Notes: generated by a model not told the origin, from the letters alone. DNA of 64,000 nucleotides from Pseudoips prasinana (GCA_951640165.1 OX621260.1:24384001-24448000), one strand, 5' to 3'; positions 18,755-29,986 are shown, counted from the first letter of the stretch. Numbers and translations are program-made.

Positions 18755-19233
18755 TTTTTTACAATTTTTGTCCGTCTGTTTGTTCCGACTTATCTCTGAA
18801 ATGGCTGGAGCGATTTTGACGAGACTTTTATTGGCAGGTAGCTGGTGTAATAAGGAGTAACTTAAGCTACTTTTATTTTTGAAAAATCTTTTATTGATGA
18901 ATAAACAAAAATATAGCTGTGTGGTGACGGCGACAAATATCAGAATCAGAATATCATCACCCCATCTCATCCCGTGGGGGGTGTAGAAGTCGACCCGAGG
19001 GAATATCTACCAGAGGACGGGAAGCAGCTTCCTTCTGAGTACTACGACCATCATACTGCGATCGCCAACCCGCCTGCCAAGCGTGGCGATTATGGCATAT
19101 CCCCTCAAGATGATTCTTGAGGGAGGCTTGTCCAGCAGTGGACTTATTTAAGCTGTAATGATGATGATGATGAAACAAAAATAAAACCAAATAAACTAAT
19201 TAACACGCGGGCGAAGTCGCGGGCACAGCTAGT
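18755..19233 (+). mobile_element. Helitron-like element interrupted by family E
   Basis: The left part has TTTTTGTCCGTCTGTTTGTT and GGCTGGAGCGATTTTGACG. The right end is GAAGTCGCGGGCACAGCTAG at 19213-19232. Family E (18917-19175) sits in between. The 5' boundary is approximate. Confidence 0.55.
18917..19175 (+). repeat. Dispersed family E, copy 1 (LINE-tail type)
   Basis: TGTGGTGACGGCGACAAATA through TTGTCCAGCAGTGGACTTAT, ending (ATG)n. It is nearly identical in structure to 33168-33423. The shared GTCCAGCAGTGGAC...(ATG)n end links it to the RTE-type LINE tails. Confidence 0.65.
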
Positions 19234-19586
19234 ATCTCATATTATTTACTCTTTAGAACTCAGCAATAATTCCCTTAGATTACACTTTAATCAATATTCA
19301 AATTAAAAATGTAATTGTCCCTCATATACAAAAGCCCCTCAGTCCCTCAGTCCCTCAGGTAGAATGAGTAATTCCCTAATGGACTATTAAACACAGAAGT
19401 CATTAAAAGTGCCGTGTGAAGTGTCAATGAGCACTTTATTATGAGGAAACATGCTTCCCAAATTGTCAAATTGAATTTTAGAAATTGCGCTTTGGTAACT
19501 TTGAGTGGAGCTTTGTTACATGTCTAATGACGTATGTAGCTGTGATTTGAATAATTATGAGTCTTTGAGAGACTTTGGACTCATTA

Positions 19587-19906
19587 TCTATACATATAAT
19601 AAAATCGTAGGAAAGTCAAAACTGTACATTGAATATTTTTTTAAAAGGATACTTGTGGCGTGATCTACAATAGATATCGAAGCCAAAAATATAGTTTTTA
19701 GAATTTTTGTCTGTGTGTCTGTTTGTCTGTATGTATGTCCGGGGTAAACTCAAAAAGTGCTGCATTCATTTGCTTCAAGTTTTGCATGAATATTACTTAG
19801 AGGTCGGATCAACATATAGGCTACATATTATCACGCTATCACCTACGGGGGAGGAGCTATGATAATTTATAAAATGTAACGCAGGTAAAACCGCGGGCAC
19901 AGCTAG
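19587..19906 (+). mobile_element. LEP1-like non-autonomous Helitron
   Basis: Starts TCTATACATATAATAAAATC and ends GCGGGCACAGCTAG. The flanks are T on the left and TT on the right. Confidence 0.88.
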
Positions 19907-19912
19907 TTAATA

Positions 19913-20075
19913 AATAAATGTTATAAATGTTTTCATACAATGTGTACCTAAATATCTATGTTACTAGAAATAATAATGTATACAACTATATTACTACAAA
20001 CATGTTCTGACTATTTACCAGCGCTTTTTTAAAGTCTACGTGATTAAAAACCTTTTTATTTTATTTATTATAGGT
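19913..20075 (-). repeat. Dispersed family G, minus copy
   Basis: Contains GTGTACCTAAATATCTATGT, ACAAACATGTTCTGACTATT and GCGCTTTTTTAAAGTCTACG, ending in AAAACCTTTTTATTTT. Confidence 0.7.
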
Positions 20076-20722
20076 CATTCGAAGTGAGCCGATTCCTACT
20101 AAATTAATGGCAAATGTGCGATCTTAAGCTAAGCGGACTGTTGAGCACAATAAAACTAGGCTTGTGGCTAAAGTCGCTTTGGAGTATTTTCGTACAGTAA
20201 ATAGCAAATAGTTAACAGGCATTTTTTTGCATTTTAACAGGAATGTTTTTAAATAACTCTTTAAATATAATCAATACTTACATACTATTAAACTTTAATA
20301 ACTGTAAATAAAAAAACTGAATTCAAATCGACACCTGCGGATATATTTATGTATATTTTATTATACATATGTTAGTACCATTTGAAGTAGTGTAAAAGCT
20401 CTTTAAAAATAACAGTTAAAAAAAGCACTCTTTTATAGAAAAACATGGAATGAATGGATAAAAAAAACTATTTTATTGTCGAAAAGTGTGGGGTGTCCTT
20501 TAAGATATTATCAAAATGATAATCCTTTTTCTCATATTTGTCAATAAAATTTTTATTACTATTGACATCATGCACCCCACACCTAAATACATTTTTTCCA
20601 TTATTTTAATTAGGTTTTCTAAATACGCGTGTTTTTTAGCTTTTATTAACAACTAAGTATGTATTTATTTTAACGTTTGATTTTTTATATAAGCGTGTTT
20701 TTTTAGTTATCTAAACTATTAT
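20076..20722. other. AT-rich, no recognised feature
   Basis: No gene or family recognised. Small mirrored GGTGTGGGGTG / CACCCCACAC-like motifs occur about 90 bp apart near 20488 and 20575. Confidence 0.4.
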
Positions 20723-20975
20723 GACGGTCACCGTAGCCTATTTGGTAGTGCTCCTGCCTACGAAGCTGGTGGCCCTGGGTTCGAATCCCGGTAAGTGCAA
20801 ATATTTGTGTGATGAGCACGAATATTTGTTTCTGAGTCATGGATGTTTTCTATGTATATAAGTATTTATCTATCTATATAAGTATGTATATCGTCGCCTG
20901 GTACCCATAGTACAAGCTTTGCTTAGTTTGGGGCTAGGATGATCTGTGTGACATTGTCCCCAGATATTATTATTA
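20723..20975 (+). repeat. SINE A, copy 5
   Basis: Full length, GACGGTCACCGTAGCCTATT to the tail CCCCAGATATTATTATT. Confidence 0.88.
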
Positions 20976-21009
20976 ATATTATTATTTTATTTATTGTATT
21001 TGTATTGTC

Positions 21010-21050
21010 TTTGTGCCAAGCAAGTGTTTTAAACACTTGCTTGGCACAAA
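21010..21050. repeat. Perfect 20-bp-arm palindrome
   Basis: Arms of 20 nt (the left one ends CCAAGCAAGTGTTT) flank a single T. It lies about 35 bp after a SINE A tail. Confidence 0.9.
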
Positions 21051-21336
21051 TATGTACAATACGGACACAAAGTTATAGAGGAACAATAAATCGCTAATCC
21101 TAATTATCCCAGTAAGCACAACGGATCTAACTGGTTAAAATATTGAATTGTTGCTTTAATCCGATGTTTTACAGTTCAAAAATATGTGCAAAGTTTCCGT
21201 TACATGAATACATTCATGTCAAGCTAATAAAAGCTTTATAAAACAGCCAAAAAGCTATAATAATAATTACAGACAGTCAAATGAATTTAAGAAAGGGTTA
21301 AACTTAGATATTATGGATCATGCTGTATTCTGACCA

Positions 21337-21579
21337 GGGGCTCTACCGGCTAAGTCGCCGAACATCGATTTCTTAAATGGCGTTCAAATAAATAAAGGTT
21401 AATAATTACTTAATCAATCGTTAAATCGGCTTCCATAAGCACATGTGACGTCATAAATGGTCCGGATTCGATTGTCAACGTTGAAGCCGATTTAACGATT
21501 GAATAAGTAATTTTTAACCTTTATTTATTTGAACGTCATTTTAGAAATCTATTTTCGGCGACTTAGCCGGTAGTGCCCC
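21337..21579. mobile_element. Foldback MITE family 1, copy 1 (243 bp)
   Basis: Starts GGGGCTCTACCGGCTAAGTC and ends in its complement with small changes. Both arms run through ATAAAGGTTAA... to a centre near CACATGTGACGTCATAAATG. Copies of the same length are at 26183 and 37355. Confidence 0.85.
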
Positions 21580-21726
21580 AGGCCTGGTCCCATGCGACTT
21601 CTTCCCGTTTCTTTTTAATCAAGCTTGATTTACGCTCTCAGTTAATAGAAAACATGTTTTCTAGGTTACCACGGGTAATTGGCATAGACGTTTTGAAACC
21701 CCAGTAAGATAAGTACTCACAACTTG

Positions 21727-22055
21727 ACTGCCTCGTTGGTCTAGCGGTAGCGTGTGCAACCGCTGATAATAAGGTCCTGGGTTTAAATCCCGGGTCGGGC
21801 CAATAAGTGATTCAGGGATTTTTCCGTAAAAAAAAATTTCTCAGTATCAGCCAGAAGTCTGGAAGTTGGCGGTATTACACCCCCGTGCCTCAGAGAGCAC
21901 TTAAAGCCGTCGGTCCTGTACCTGACCTCTTTCCAGTCGTGTCGCTAGTCGTCCCATCGGATCATGAGAGTGATGGAATAGAAAGTGCTCCTGTATTTGC
22001 GCACACACTTGTGGTCTATAATATGTCTTGCGCAATTGGCTAATCTCCATTGAGA
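21727..22055 (+). repeat. SINE B, copy 2, joined to a SINE A head
   Basis: CTGCCTCGTTGGTCTAGCGG head, body, then a sudden switch at about 22056 to the reverse of a SINE A head (GCACTACCAACTAGGCTCCG) ending at 22087. Confidence 0.75.
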
Positions 22056-22087
22056 AGCACTACCAACTAGGCTCCGGTAACCGTCAA

Positions 22088-22657
22088 TTTCAAATTTGTG
22101 GTGTGGTGTGTGTCAAGGTGGTTCAATTTCAAATTAAACCACCTTCCTTCTGTTCTCTTTGTTAATCCAATTATCAGTGAACTTATTATTAATTCCAGTT
22201 AATCAATTAAGCTCGCGACCTTTTAAGCCTCAGGCGGCCGAATCTATTTTAATTATAGGTTAGTAAGAACCTTCACGAGTCAAAAAAGCGATTAATATAA
22301 GAATGACAGCGATACAGATTGGGAGGATGTTAATCTAATCCAATTTAAAATTAATCTGCAAGTTGAAAAGCCCGCCTGCGGGCTGCAGGCCGCTTGCCCA
22401 GAGTCGGGATGTTTTGGGTATCCTCGTAAATTTCATTAGAGACAACGTTACCACTGAGGGTATTTAAAAAGAAAATAAATGCCTACATTTATTTGACTTC
22501 GGCGATTCCGTAAAATAAAAAATATACTACGTTTCCGCGTACCATAGAGATATTTATGAAATTGTCGTCAACTTTTTTAATTCATATCGTATTTCCTGTT
22601 ATTGATTTTGTCGTACGATAAAATCTTATTTGGCTTCACTTTTCACTTTTATATGGC
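22088..22657. other. Intergenic
   Basis: No recognised family; includes a short GTGGTTCAATTTCAAATTAA / AAATTTGTGGTGTGG mirror near 22090-22135. Confidence 0.35.
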
Positions 22658-23072
22658 GGGCCTGTTGAAAAGGTTGGCAAATACTTGCTTTTCACGCCGG
22701 CTTTCGTGGGTTCGATTTCCACCAAGGACAGATATTTGTGTGCATGAACATGTATGTTTGTCCTGAGTCTGGGTGTAATATCTATCTACTATATAAAAAT
22801 AAGTCGGGTTTTCTTTCCTGACGCTATAACTCCTGAACGCACGAACCGATTTCCACGGTTTTGCATTCGTTGGAAAGGTCTCGGGCTCCGTGAGGTTTAT
22901 AGCAAAGAAAATTTATAAAATTTAACGCGAGTAACACCGCTGGGCACAGCTAGTATAAGTATGTATTTATAAACGAAAAGTACTATATGTAGTTATGTGT
23001 TTCCACAACACAAGCTCTGCTCAGTTTGAGGTCAGGTGGCCGTGTGTAAATAATGTCTCAGGATATTATTAT
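22658..23072 (+). repeat. SINE C interrupted by a Helitron
   Basis: The head is GGCGGGCCTGTTGAAAAGG and the B box is GGGTTCGATTTCC. The body stops at TAATATCTA and resumes with TATAAGTATGTATTTATA. The tail ends at GTCTCAGGATATTATTATT. Confidence 0.78.
22785..22953 (+). mobile_element. Short LEP1-like Helitron inside SINE C
   Basis: 169 bp, TCTACTATATAAAAATAAG ... GCTGGGCACAGCTAG. It lies between A and T with no target duplication, exactly as expected for Helitrons. The intact SINE C sequence supplies the empty site. Confidence 0.82.
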
Positions 23073-23189
23073 TTATTATTATATTTTGGTCGACTGCCTC
23101 TTTAGTGATGTTGAACTGTAGATATGCTGGATTCAAATTTCGGGAAAGTGAAATTTTACACGCTTTATTTTAAAGATAATTCCCGTAGT

Positions 23190-23354
23190 GTGTAATAAAT
23201 CTCTATATCGTAGGGAGACTTTAAATGTGCAATCAACGGACACAAAGACAGTGATCATACAAATAGTTGGCCTACGCGGGACTCGAATCCCAAAACACGG
23301 GAGTGTCGAGGTAGTAACGAGGCCATCACTATGATCACTGCGCCACAAGTGCAT
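23190..23354 (-). repeat. SINE D, minus copy
   Basis: In reverse: GCACTTGTGGCGCAGTGATC head, B box GGGATTCGAGTCCCGC, then AACTATTTGTATGATC and TTTGTGTCCGTTGATT. Confidence 0.68.
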
Positions 23355-23667
23355 TTATTAACCTCAATCCATGCCGAAACGTTGGGTAACCAAGGTAATG
23401 ATTTGCCTATATCTTTATCGCGATTGAGACCCGTGTCCACAGTATATAAAAATGTGTACAAATCGCGAAAGTTTAAAAACATTAATTTACTAACCTGCTA
23501 GCAACTTTATATGTTGCTAGCACCAGATAATAAAATATAAGCTAGAGTCAACTAATTCACTGCATCTGATCCCAAACTAGACAAAGCCTGCACTATGGCA
23601 ACCAGACAACTGATATATTTCTAAATTACATCATCAGCCTGATAACGTCCACTGCTGGACAAAGTCA

Positions 23668-24050
23668 AAGTCAAAAATTCTTTATTTCGTAAAAATTTTA
23701 CATTTATGTGGAATCGTCATATTTTTTTACCCTACTGTGCAGTGCATGACGTGGCAGCTACTGAGAAACACTGCCAGAAAACTCAGTAGGAATCCTTTTT
23801 TAAAATAAAATATACTTAAAATTAATTACAATCATGTGTGTGGACTCAGAACAACTCAATCCCAAGCACTTTTATCATTTAAATAATCAGAAATTGTGTA
23901 ATATGCCCTGCTACACAATTTGGCTTTAATAATTCTTTTAAACTTATTCGTAGACAATTCTCTAATATCATTGGGAAGTTTGTTATAGAATCTTATACAT
24001 TGCCCCATAAAAGAGTTACTTATTTTACAGGCCTCCTACAATCTTATTAA
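23668..24050 (-). pseudogene. LINE C-terminus and 3' UTR, copy 1
   Basis: The minus strand reads ...CNKFYNKLPNDIRELSTN, with KFKRIIKAKLC following. This is the usual end of many insect LINE RT proteins. It is followed by the 3' UTR (AAGTGCTTGGGATTGAGTTG) and ends in the T-rich ATTCTTTATTTCG. All upstream RT sequence is missing. Two sister copies are at 30525-31025 and 42060-42490. Confidence 0.65.
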
Positions 24051-24282
24051 TGTTGCCATTTGGAGCAGTTTGCCGTAGTCACCGCGCTTAGCAGGAGAGT
24101 TGGTGACCACAGTTAGGTGATAGCTAGTACACAGGTTGCGCTGCAGCCCGAATACTTGATGTATTCCTTAATCGCCGTTTACGACACCCACGAGTGGTAT
24201 GTTATTCTTTCTAGGCCGTAAACCACACGGCTAAAATATTTATAGTTCTAAATACATCATCATCATCATATCAGTTATCAAG

Positions 24283-24540
24283 GGGCACATATGTACAACA
24301 AACTACCACCAGACATTAAACATGTAAACTCATCTAATGCCTTCAAAACCCGATTATTTCAATATGTACAAGAATCTTACTTAATATCTTAACTTCGGGA
24401 AAGTGGGTACATTAGATGAGTACCACACCTTATCATAATAATGATGTATGTACTTAGGGAAACTACGAACTCGACCTTATGTAATTTATTATAAGTTATT
24501 ATTTATTGTTCTCAAGTAAGTGACTTCTTTGTTTTTATTG
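24283..24540 (+). pseudogene. LINE C-terminal fragment, plus strand
   Basis: Reads MYNKLPPDIKHVNSSNAFK then TRLFQYVQESYLIS before a stop. This is the LINE C-terminal 'NKLP' ending, different in sequence from the neighbour at 23668. It ends near GAGAATATAGAATATTTAAA. 5'-truncated. Confidence 0.6.
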
Positions 24541-24575
24541 AGAATATAGAATATTTAAACCTAAACGTAGTTGAA

Positions 24576-24652
24576 AGACGTCCACTGCTGGACAAAGGCC
24601 TCCCCCGAAGATCTCCACAATTTCCGGTCTTGCGCTATCCGCTAAATACATA
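24576..24652 (-). repeat. RTE-type LINE 3' end fragment
   Basis: GAAAGACGTCCACTGCTGGA, GGCCTCCCCCGAAGATCTCC and CGGTCTTGCGCTATCCGC, minus orientation. Confidence 0.7.
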
Positions 24653-24689
24653 CATACATTGTATTGAAAAATAAAACACACCGGGACAC

Positions 24690-24805
24690 ATAACGATTAG
24701 TTGTGCGGGTCACACAAAGATTTGTCCAGTTTGGGGATCGAACCTACGACCTCTAGCTATACAGTCAAGAGCACTAATCACAAGACCAATAGGCCTGCCA
24801 AATGT
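24690..24805 (-). repeat. tRNA-derived SINE fragment
   Basis: The reverse strand has GGTTCGATCCCCAAACTGG and a TAGAGGTCGTAGGTTCG region. Same group as 3205-3296. Confidence 0.55.
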
Positions 24806-24852
24806 CATAGATACACTATTAGTTAACATCAATATAACAGTAAGTACATATG

Positions 24853-24992
24853 TACAGACGCCAGCACATCAAGCTACCCCAATCTGTCAAATTTCCCCAA
24901 TTGAAAGTGAACCTTATGCTTATGTGATAAAGTTGAAAATCTATAAAAGAAATTAGACAGATTGGGGTAGCTGAACGTGCTGGCGTCTGTAC
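24853..24992. mobile_element. Foldback MITE family 2, complete copy
   Basis: 140 bp with near-perfect inverted halves, GTACAGACGCCAGCACATCA ... CGTGCTGGCGTCTGTAC. Confidence 0.88.
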
Positions 24993-25487
24993 ATAATCCT
25001 ATAATAAAATCCTGCCGCCAGGATTCGCACTCTCGAGGGAGACGCGTGTCCGAATTTCCCAAGGGAGACACGGTAGGTATGGCTTTAACGAATCCGATAG
25101 TTTGATTGATTGCTATGTTACTATTGCATGGAGATCTATACGACATCAGATATTCCAGTCTCCCGGGAATGGTAGTTGAACGTGAAATTCGGATGAGTGA
25201 ATATAAAATGTAAACATGTTAATGATAACTCTAAAACCGATTACATGTCTTTACTACGTAGGTAGGCAGTAGTGAAGGGTAATACAACTTGTATTCTTAG
25301 TAGTGTCAAACTTAAAATAAGGATAGGCGTCTAAAAGACTTAGAATAGAATTTATAAGAGCAAAAATGCCCTACGTTCATTCTGTGCACGCCAGGTTGCC
25401 ATTACGCTAACCAAAAAACCAAGTTGGTTTTAAAAAACTAAATTCTGATAACATTTTTAAAAAGCAGTTGCTTTTCGTTTAAAATAA
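24993..25487. other. Intergenic
   Basis: Nothing supported; a minus-strand frame at 24874-25146 only crosses the MITE. Confidence 0.4.
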
Positions 25488-25668
25488 TACTGGCTGTGCC
25501 ACGCGGTTTTACCCACGTTAAACTTTATAAATTATAGCCTATGTGTTATTCGGATATATAAGCTATATTACTACAAAGTTTCTTCAAAATCCGCTCGGTA
25601 GTTTTGGCGTGAAGAAGCAACAAACATACACACACACTCACAAACTTTCGCCTTTATAATATTAGTGT
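25488..25668 (-). mobile_element. Non-autonomous Helitron, second subfamily
   Basis: Minus strand TCACACTAATATTATAAAGG, GCGAAAGTTTGTGAG and an end GCGTGGCACAGCCAG. A related plus-strand copy is at 29651-29805. Confidence 0.65.
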
Positions 25669-25823
25669 GATTCCTATGAAATTGCACTGTTAGATAGACA
25701 ATGTTTTATATAGATTTTTATATAATCTGTTATACAAAAAAGAACAGCTTCATGATTGCTGAGCTAAATAAATTAAGTAAATAAAATAAATAAATAATTA
25801 TCTTGGGACACAACTAACACACT

Positions 25824-26085
25824 GACGGACCTGTTGGCGTGGTCGGTAGATACGCAGCCTTTCACGCCGGAGGTCGTGGGTTCGATACCCACCCAGGACA
25901 AATATTTGTGTGCATGAACATGTCTGTTTGTCCTGAGTCTGTGTGTAAATTATCTGTATAATTATGTATTTACAAAAGAAAAATAGTATATGTAGTATCA
26001 GTTATCTGGTTTCTATAGTACAAGCTCTACTTACTTTGGGATCAGATGACCGTGGGTGAATAATGTCCCAGGATATTTATATTAC
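25824..26085 (+). repeat. SINE C, best full-length copy
   Basis: ACGGACCTGTTGGCGTGGTC head, B box GGGTTCGATACCC, then GGACAAATATTTGTGTGCAT, body, tail GTCCCAGGATATTTATATTA. A good reference for the interrupted copies. Confidence 0.88.
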
Positions 26086-26182
26086 ATTGCCATCTACTCC
26101 CAAACTAGGCAGAGCCTGTGCTATAGCAAATAGACAACTGATAAAAACTTACACCCAGACACATAACACAAAGAGTTGTCCT

Positions 26183-26425
26183 GGGGCTCTACCGGCTAAG
26201 TCGCCGAACATCGTTTTCGTGAATGGCGTTCAAATAAATAAAGGCTAAAAATGACTAAATCAATCGTTAAATCGGCTTCAACGTTGACAATCGATTCTGG
26301 ACCATTTATGACGTCAGATGTGCTCATGGAAGCCAATTGAACGATTGATTAAGTAATTTTTAACCTTTATTAATTTGAATGCCATTTACGAAAACGATGT
26401 TCGGTGAATTAGCCGGTAGAGCCCC
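26183..26425. mobile_element. Foldback MITE family 1, copy 2 (243 bp)
   Basis: GGGGCTCTACCGGCTAAGTC ... GCCGGTAGAGCCCC; arms run to a centre with CATTTATGACGTCAGATGTG. Confidence 0.88.
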
Positions 26426-27074
26426 TGGTTCTGCTGAGTTGGTACTCTTTATCATAAATTGTACCTGGCTGTTGGCATTTGGTACACTCAGCTGTGCATA
26501 ATATCCTACGGGTTCGAACCCGTAAACAGACACCTAAAGATGGTATAAATAGGTACTTATATATCATTCCACTGACGATGCAATTTTGAAGCGTTGATTC
26601 GATCAGAAGCATTTCTAATCAACGCTCCGGATTTCGTATCTACATATAACCGTTCAAAAAATTCCAACACCAAGTTTAAGCTGCCAAAAACCGCATTTAA
26701 CTAGATAAGTAACTATTTAAAATTCCTAATATCAGTTGCTCGTAAAACTGAGTGAGAAACTTACCATATATTCACATATTCGGTTATACGTCGCCGTTGA
26801 AAGCGGCGATAAAGATTTATGACTCAATAATACTTTGATTATTTCACAGATTCGACGAAGTTGAATTTTATGAGGCATACGGGCTCCTTATTTAGGCAAT
26901 AATGTGTCGTTATTACCATCCCACAATCCCGTGAAGACGATGGATCAATACTTTATGTGCTCTCGGGTTTAGATAAGGATGATTGCGCCGCTTCCTGATT
27001 TTAGAGTAAAAACTGTACCCTTTAAGCCTTATCATTAGAAGCAGGTTTTAATCTTCTTTAGTAATTATTAAGAC
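26426..27074. other. Intergenic, AT-rich
   Basis: One GGTTCGAACCCGTAAAC stretch near 26510 is B-box-like, without a tRNA around it. No gene seen. Confidence 0.4.
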
Positions 27075-27424
27075 CTAGCTGTGCCCGCGATTCCGTCCGC
27101 ACATTTTGGAATGATTGTTTAAATGTTACTTCAGAATATGTATAATATTTTATCTCTTGTCGCAAATTTATAAAACATTACAATATTTCCATATATTGTT
27201 ATTTTACACCCTTGCAGGTAAACATTCAATTCATATTTATTTGTATCGAATCAGCAGACAAAAAAATAGTTTCAAGCTTCTAAGCTCCAAAAATAATGAT
27301 ACTTCAATACAACTTTTCATACCTCCTTTCAACGCCTTATAATACTATTTCGCATTAAAAATGTACAAAAGCGTGAAAGCGCGTCAGACAGAGTTACTCT
27401 CGCATTTATAATATTAAGTAAGGA
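27075..27424 (-). mobile_element. Non-autonomous Helitron-like element
   Basis: On the minus strand it runs from TCCTTACTTAATATTATAAA to CGGGCACAGCTAG; GAATCGCGGGCACAGCTAG closes it. The interior is AT-rich. Confidence 0.6.
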
Positions 27425-27868
27425 TTGTTTATAGTTAATATTTGTGTTTTTCTTTTATTTACTTAAAGGTCTTTAATTTTGTTTACTCTGTATAATGCGA
27501 TGCTGCATACCATGTCCATCGTCGGAGCATTATGCCGAGTGCCAACCATTTTTTTTCCAAATGCGTCGCACACACAATCTGTCTAAATTAGAAACGTCTT
27601 ACCTACTTTATTGTAATATTTTATTTTATATTTAATTATATTTCTCTGTAAGATGCCTGTAATGATATTTTATACCTGTAATGTGCCGTTTTGGTGTCGT
27701 AATAAATGTTAATTCTTTCTTTCTGTTTCTTTTGATGCTCGGATTGCCTGATTAATTGTTATTTACTAGCTATAATTTAGTGTTTTATTATATTAGGACG
27801 GCATTGTCATCTTATTTGTGTTGTCCTTTGATAAAAATATCAAGAGTAAAATATCAAGTACAAGGCAG
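27425..27868. other. Intergenic, LINE-tail-like AT sequence
   Basis: 27590-27725 resembles a 3' UTR tail (TCGTAATAAATGTTAATTC followed by TTTCTTTC). No coding region. Confidence 0.35.
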
Positions 27869-28510
27869 GTACAGACGCCAGCACAACAAGCTACCCCAAT
27901 CTGTCAAATTTCTTTTAAAGATTTTCAACTTTATCACAAAAGCGTAAGGTTCACTTTCAATTTTCACTCTCATCTTTGGGACGGCTCCGCAAAGTATCAG
28001 CTAGACTCTTTGGATTCGATAGCCAGACGCGCTCGCAGGATAATCGACGATAGAGACCTAACAAGTAAAAAGCTGCAAAACTTGGATCATCGGCGTCAGG
28101 TTGCAAGCTTATCGGTTTTCTACAAGCTGTTTCATGGAGAATGCGCTCAAGACCTCCATGAACTTATCCCTCCATCTCCCTTTTTTCGTCGGGAGGCTCT
28201 CCACCGCTATGTCGTTGACATCCCATTATGCCGTACGAAGCGTTTTGCTTCCTCTTTCATCATACGCACGGCTAAGCTGTGGAACAACTTTCCAAACGAC
28301 GTGTTTCCAGACTCATATAACATGGGTTTATTCAAGGTTAGAGTGAACAGGCATGTTATGGGTACGCGCGGTTCACCTTCGACCACATCTTCACATACCA
28401 TCAGGTGAGATCGTGGTCAAGCGCTAACCCATTATGCATTAAAAAAAAAAAAAAAAAAAAATTGGACAAATTTGACAGATTGGGATAGCTTGATGTGCTG
28501 GCTTCTGTAC
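27869..28510. mobile_element. Foldback MITE family 2, split by a LINE
   Basis: The left half (GTACAGACGCCAGCACAACA ... TTCACTTTCAATT) and right half (ATTGGACAAATTTGACAG ... GCTTCTGTAC) are separated by 27963-28460. (A)ATT is present on both sides. Confidence 0.82.
27963..28460 (+). pseudogene. LINE RT C-terminus with poly-A tail
   Basis: Open for 148 codons in one frame up to TGA 28406-28408. It reads HSHLWDGSAKYQLDSLDSIA, RRARRIIDDRDL, LHRYVVDIPLCRTKRFASSF and TAKLWNNFPNDVFP. This is the C-terminal part of a Jockey/CR1-like LINE polymerase, after the RT core. A 20-A tail follows at 28441-28460. A strongly 5'-truncated insertion, fresh enough to keep its frame and tail. The frame joins by chance to host MITE sequence upstream, so the first 48 codons of the longer frame are not LINE. 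Confidence 0.85.
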
Positions 28511-28777
28511 TTACAATTGTACAAGGTTTTACTCGTAGTAATTAATTTCAATGCCCCAAATTGCTTATTATATAGGCCGTCTATAGTTTATGTAATAGGA
28601 AATTGCTGCTGGGAAAACTAATCAAATTTCTGGGGTAATTATTATTCTATATTTCAGACTCAGATCTACTTCAAGTCGAATTTTTCATATTCAAATAGGG
28701 TTTGGTAGTGTTGGGGCAGAAACCAGAAAACACAAACCAGAATTATTGTATTATTTTCTTAAATTTAAGACTCGTAA
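28511..28777. other. Intergenic
   Basis: No recognised content. Confidence 0.4.
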
Positions 28778-29030
28778 GACGCTCACCATAGCCTAGTTGG
28801 TAGTGCTCCTGCCTACGATGCTGGTGGTCCTGGGTTCGAATCCCGGTAAGTGCAAATATTTGTGTGATGAGCACGAATATTTGTTTCCGAGTCATGGATG
28901 TTTTCTATGTATATAAGTATTTATCTATCTATATAAGTATGTATATCGTCGCCTGGTACCCATAGTACAAGCTTTGCTTAGTTTGGGGCCAGGATGATCT
29001 GTGTGACATTGTCCCCAGATATTATTATAT
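28778..29030 (+). repeat. SINE A, copy 6
   Basis: GACGCTCACCATAGCCTAGT head to CCCCAGATATTATTATAT tail; full length. Confidence 0.88.
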
Positions 29031-29341
29031 TCTGACAAATAAATGATTCTGATTATGATAGAACTCACTGGGTTGGGTATGGGTCGCAAAGCATGAATTG
29101 AAACCACAACTTTTAGCTATTAATATGATCAAGAAGAGTATATTCTGTTAAGAAGAGGTGCTTCCCCATCTGCTACATAAACACATGCATGCAGACTCTA
29201 CACATATCAAACACATACCAGCCACGTTGGCGAGGTTGGCAAACTTTGCCTTTGACTCCGAATGTCGTGGGTACGATTCCCACCCAGGACAGATACATGT
29301 GTGCATGAACATGTCTGTTTGTCCTGTGTCTGGGTGTAACA

Positions 29342-29645
29342 TCATCATCATCATCATATCAGCCGAAAGACGTCCACTGCTGGACAAAGGCCTCCCCCAA
29401 AGATCTCCACAGTTGCCGGTCTTGCGCTATTCGCATCCAGTGATTTCCAGCGACCCGCACAAGATCATCGGCCCATCATTAGGAGGCCTGCCCACGCTGC
29501 GTCTTCCGGTTCGTGGTCGCCACTCGAGAACCTTTCTACCCCAGCGGCAGTCGGCTCTACGAGCTATGTGCCCTGCCCACTGCCACTTAAGCTCGGCAAT
29601 TCTTACGGCTATGTCGGTTACTTTGGTTCGCCTGCGAACCAAAGG
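29342..29645 (-). pseudogene. RTE-type LINE C-terminus and (CAT)n tail
   Basis: The minus strand encodes VTDIAVRIAELKWQWAGHIA then RRADCRWGRKVLEWRPRTG, with RRSVGRPPNDG after it. This is the characteristic end of lepidopteran RTE-type LINE proteins. The tail includes the TCCAGCAGTGGACGTC block and ends in (ATG)n. The frame breaks near the end (GPMILCG) relative to the family wording. 5'-truncated; no endonuclease or RT core remains. Confidence 0.75.
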
Positions 29646-29650
29646 GTGTA

Positions 29651-29805
29651 ATCACACTAATATAATAAAGGCGAAAGTGTGTGAGTATGTATGTTTGTTA
29701 CTTCTTCACGTCTAAACGGCTGGAGCGATTTTAATAAAATTTGGTATGGAGTGAGCCTCCTGGATTAACACATAGGCTTTAATAAAACCGTGTGGCACAG
29801 CTATT
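29651..29805 (+). mobile_element. Non-autonomous Helitron, second subfamily
   Basis: TCACACTAATATAATAAAGG start and GTGTGGCACAGCTATTA end; interior GTTACTTCTTCACGTCTAAA and GGCTGGAGCGATTTTAAT. Confidence 0.65.
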
Positions 29806-29854
29806 ATCTATATAGTAGTAGTATACGTAGTGTATCAGTTATCTGGTTTTCATA

Positions 29855-29986
29855 GTACAGACGCCAGCACATCAACCTACCCCAATCTGTCAAATTTCCC
29901 CAATAGAAAGTAAACCTTATGCGTATGTGATAAATTTGAAATCTATAAAAGAAATTTGACAGATTGGGGTAGCTTGATGTGCTGCC
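29855..29986. mobile_element. Foldback MITE family 2 inside SINE C
   Basis: GTACAGACGCCAGCACATCA on the left; the right end is altered (GTGCTGCCGGCT instead of GTGCTGGCGTCTGTAC). Confidence 0.78.
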
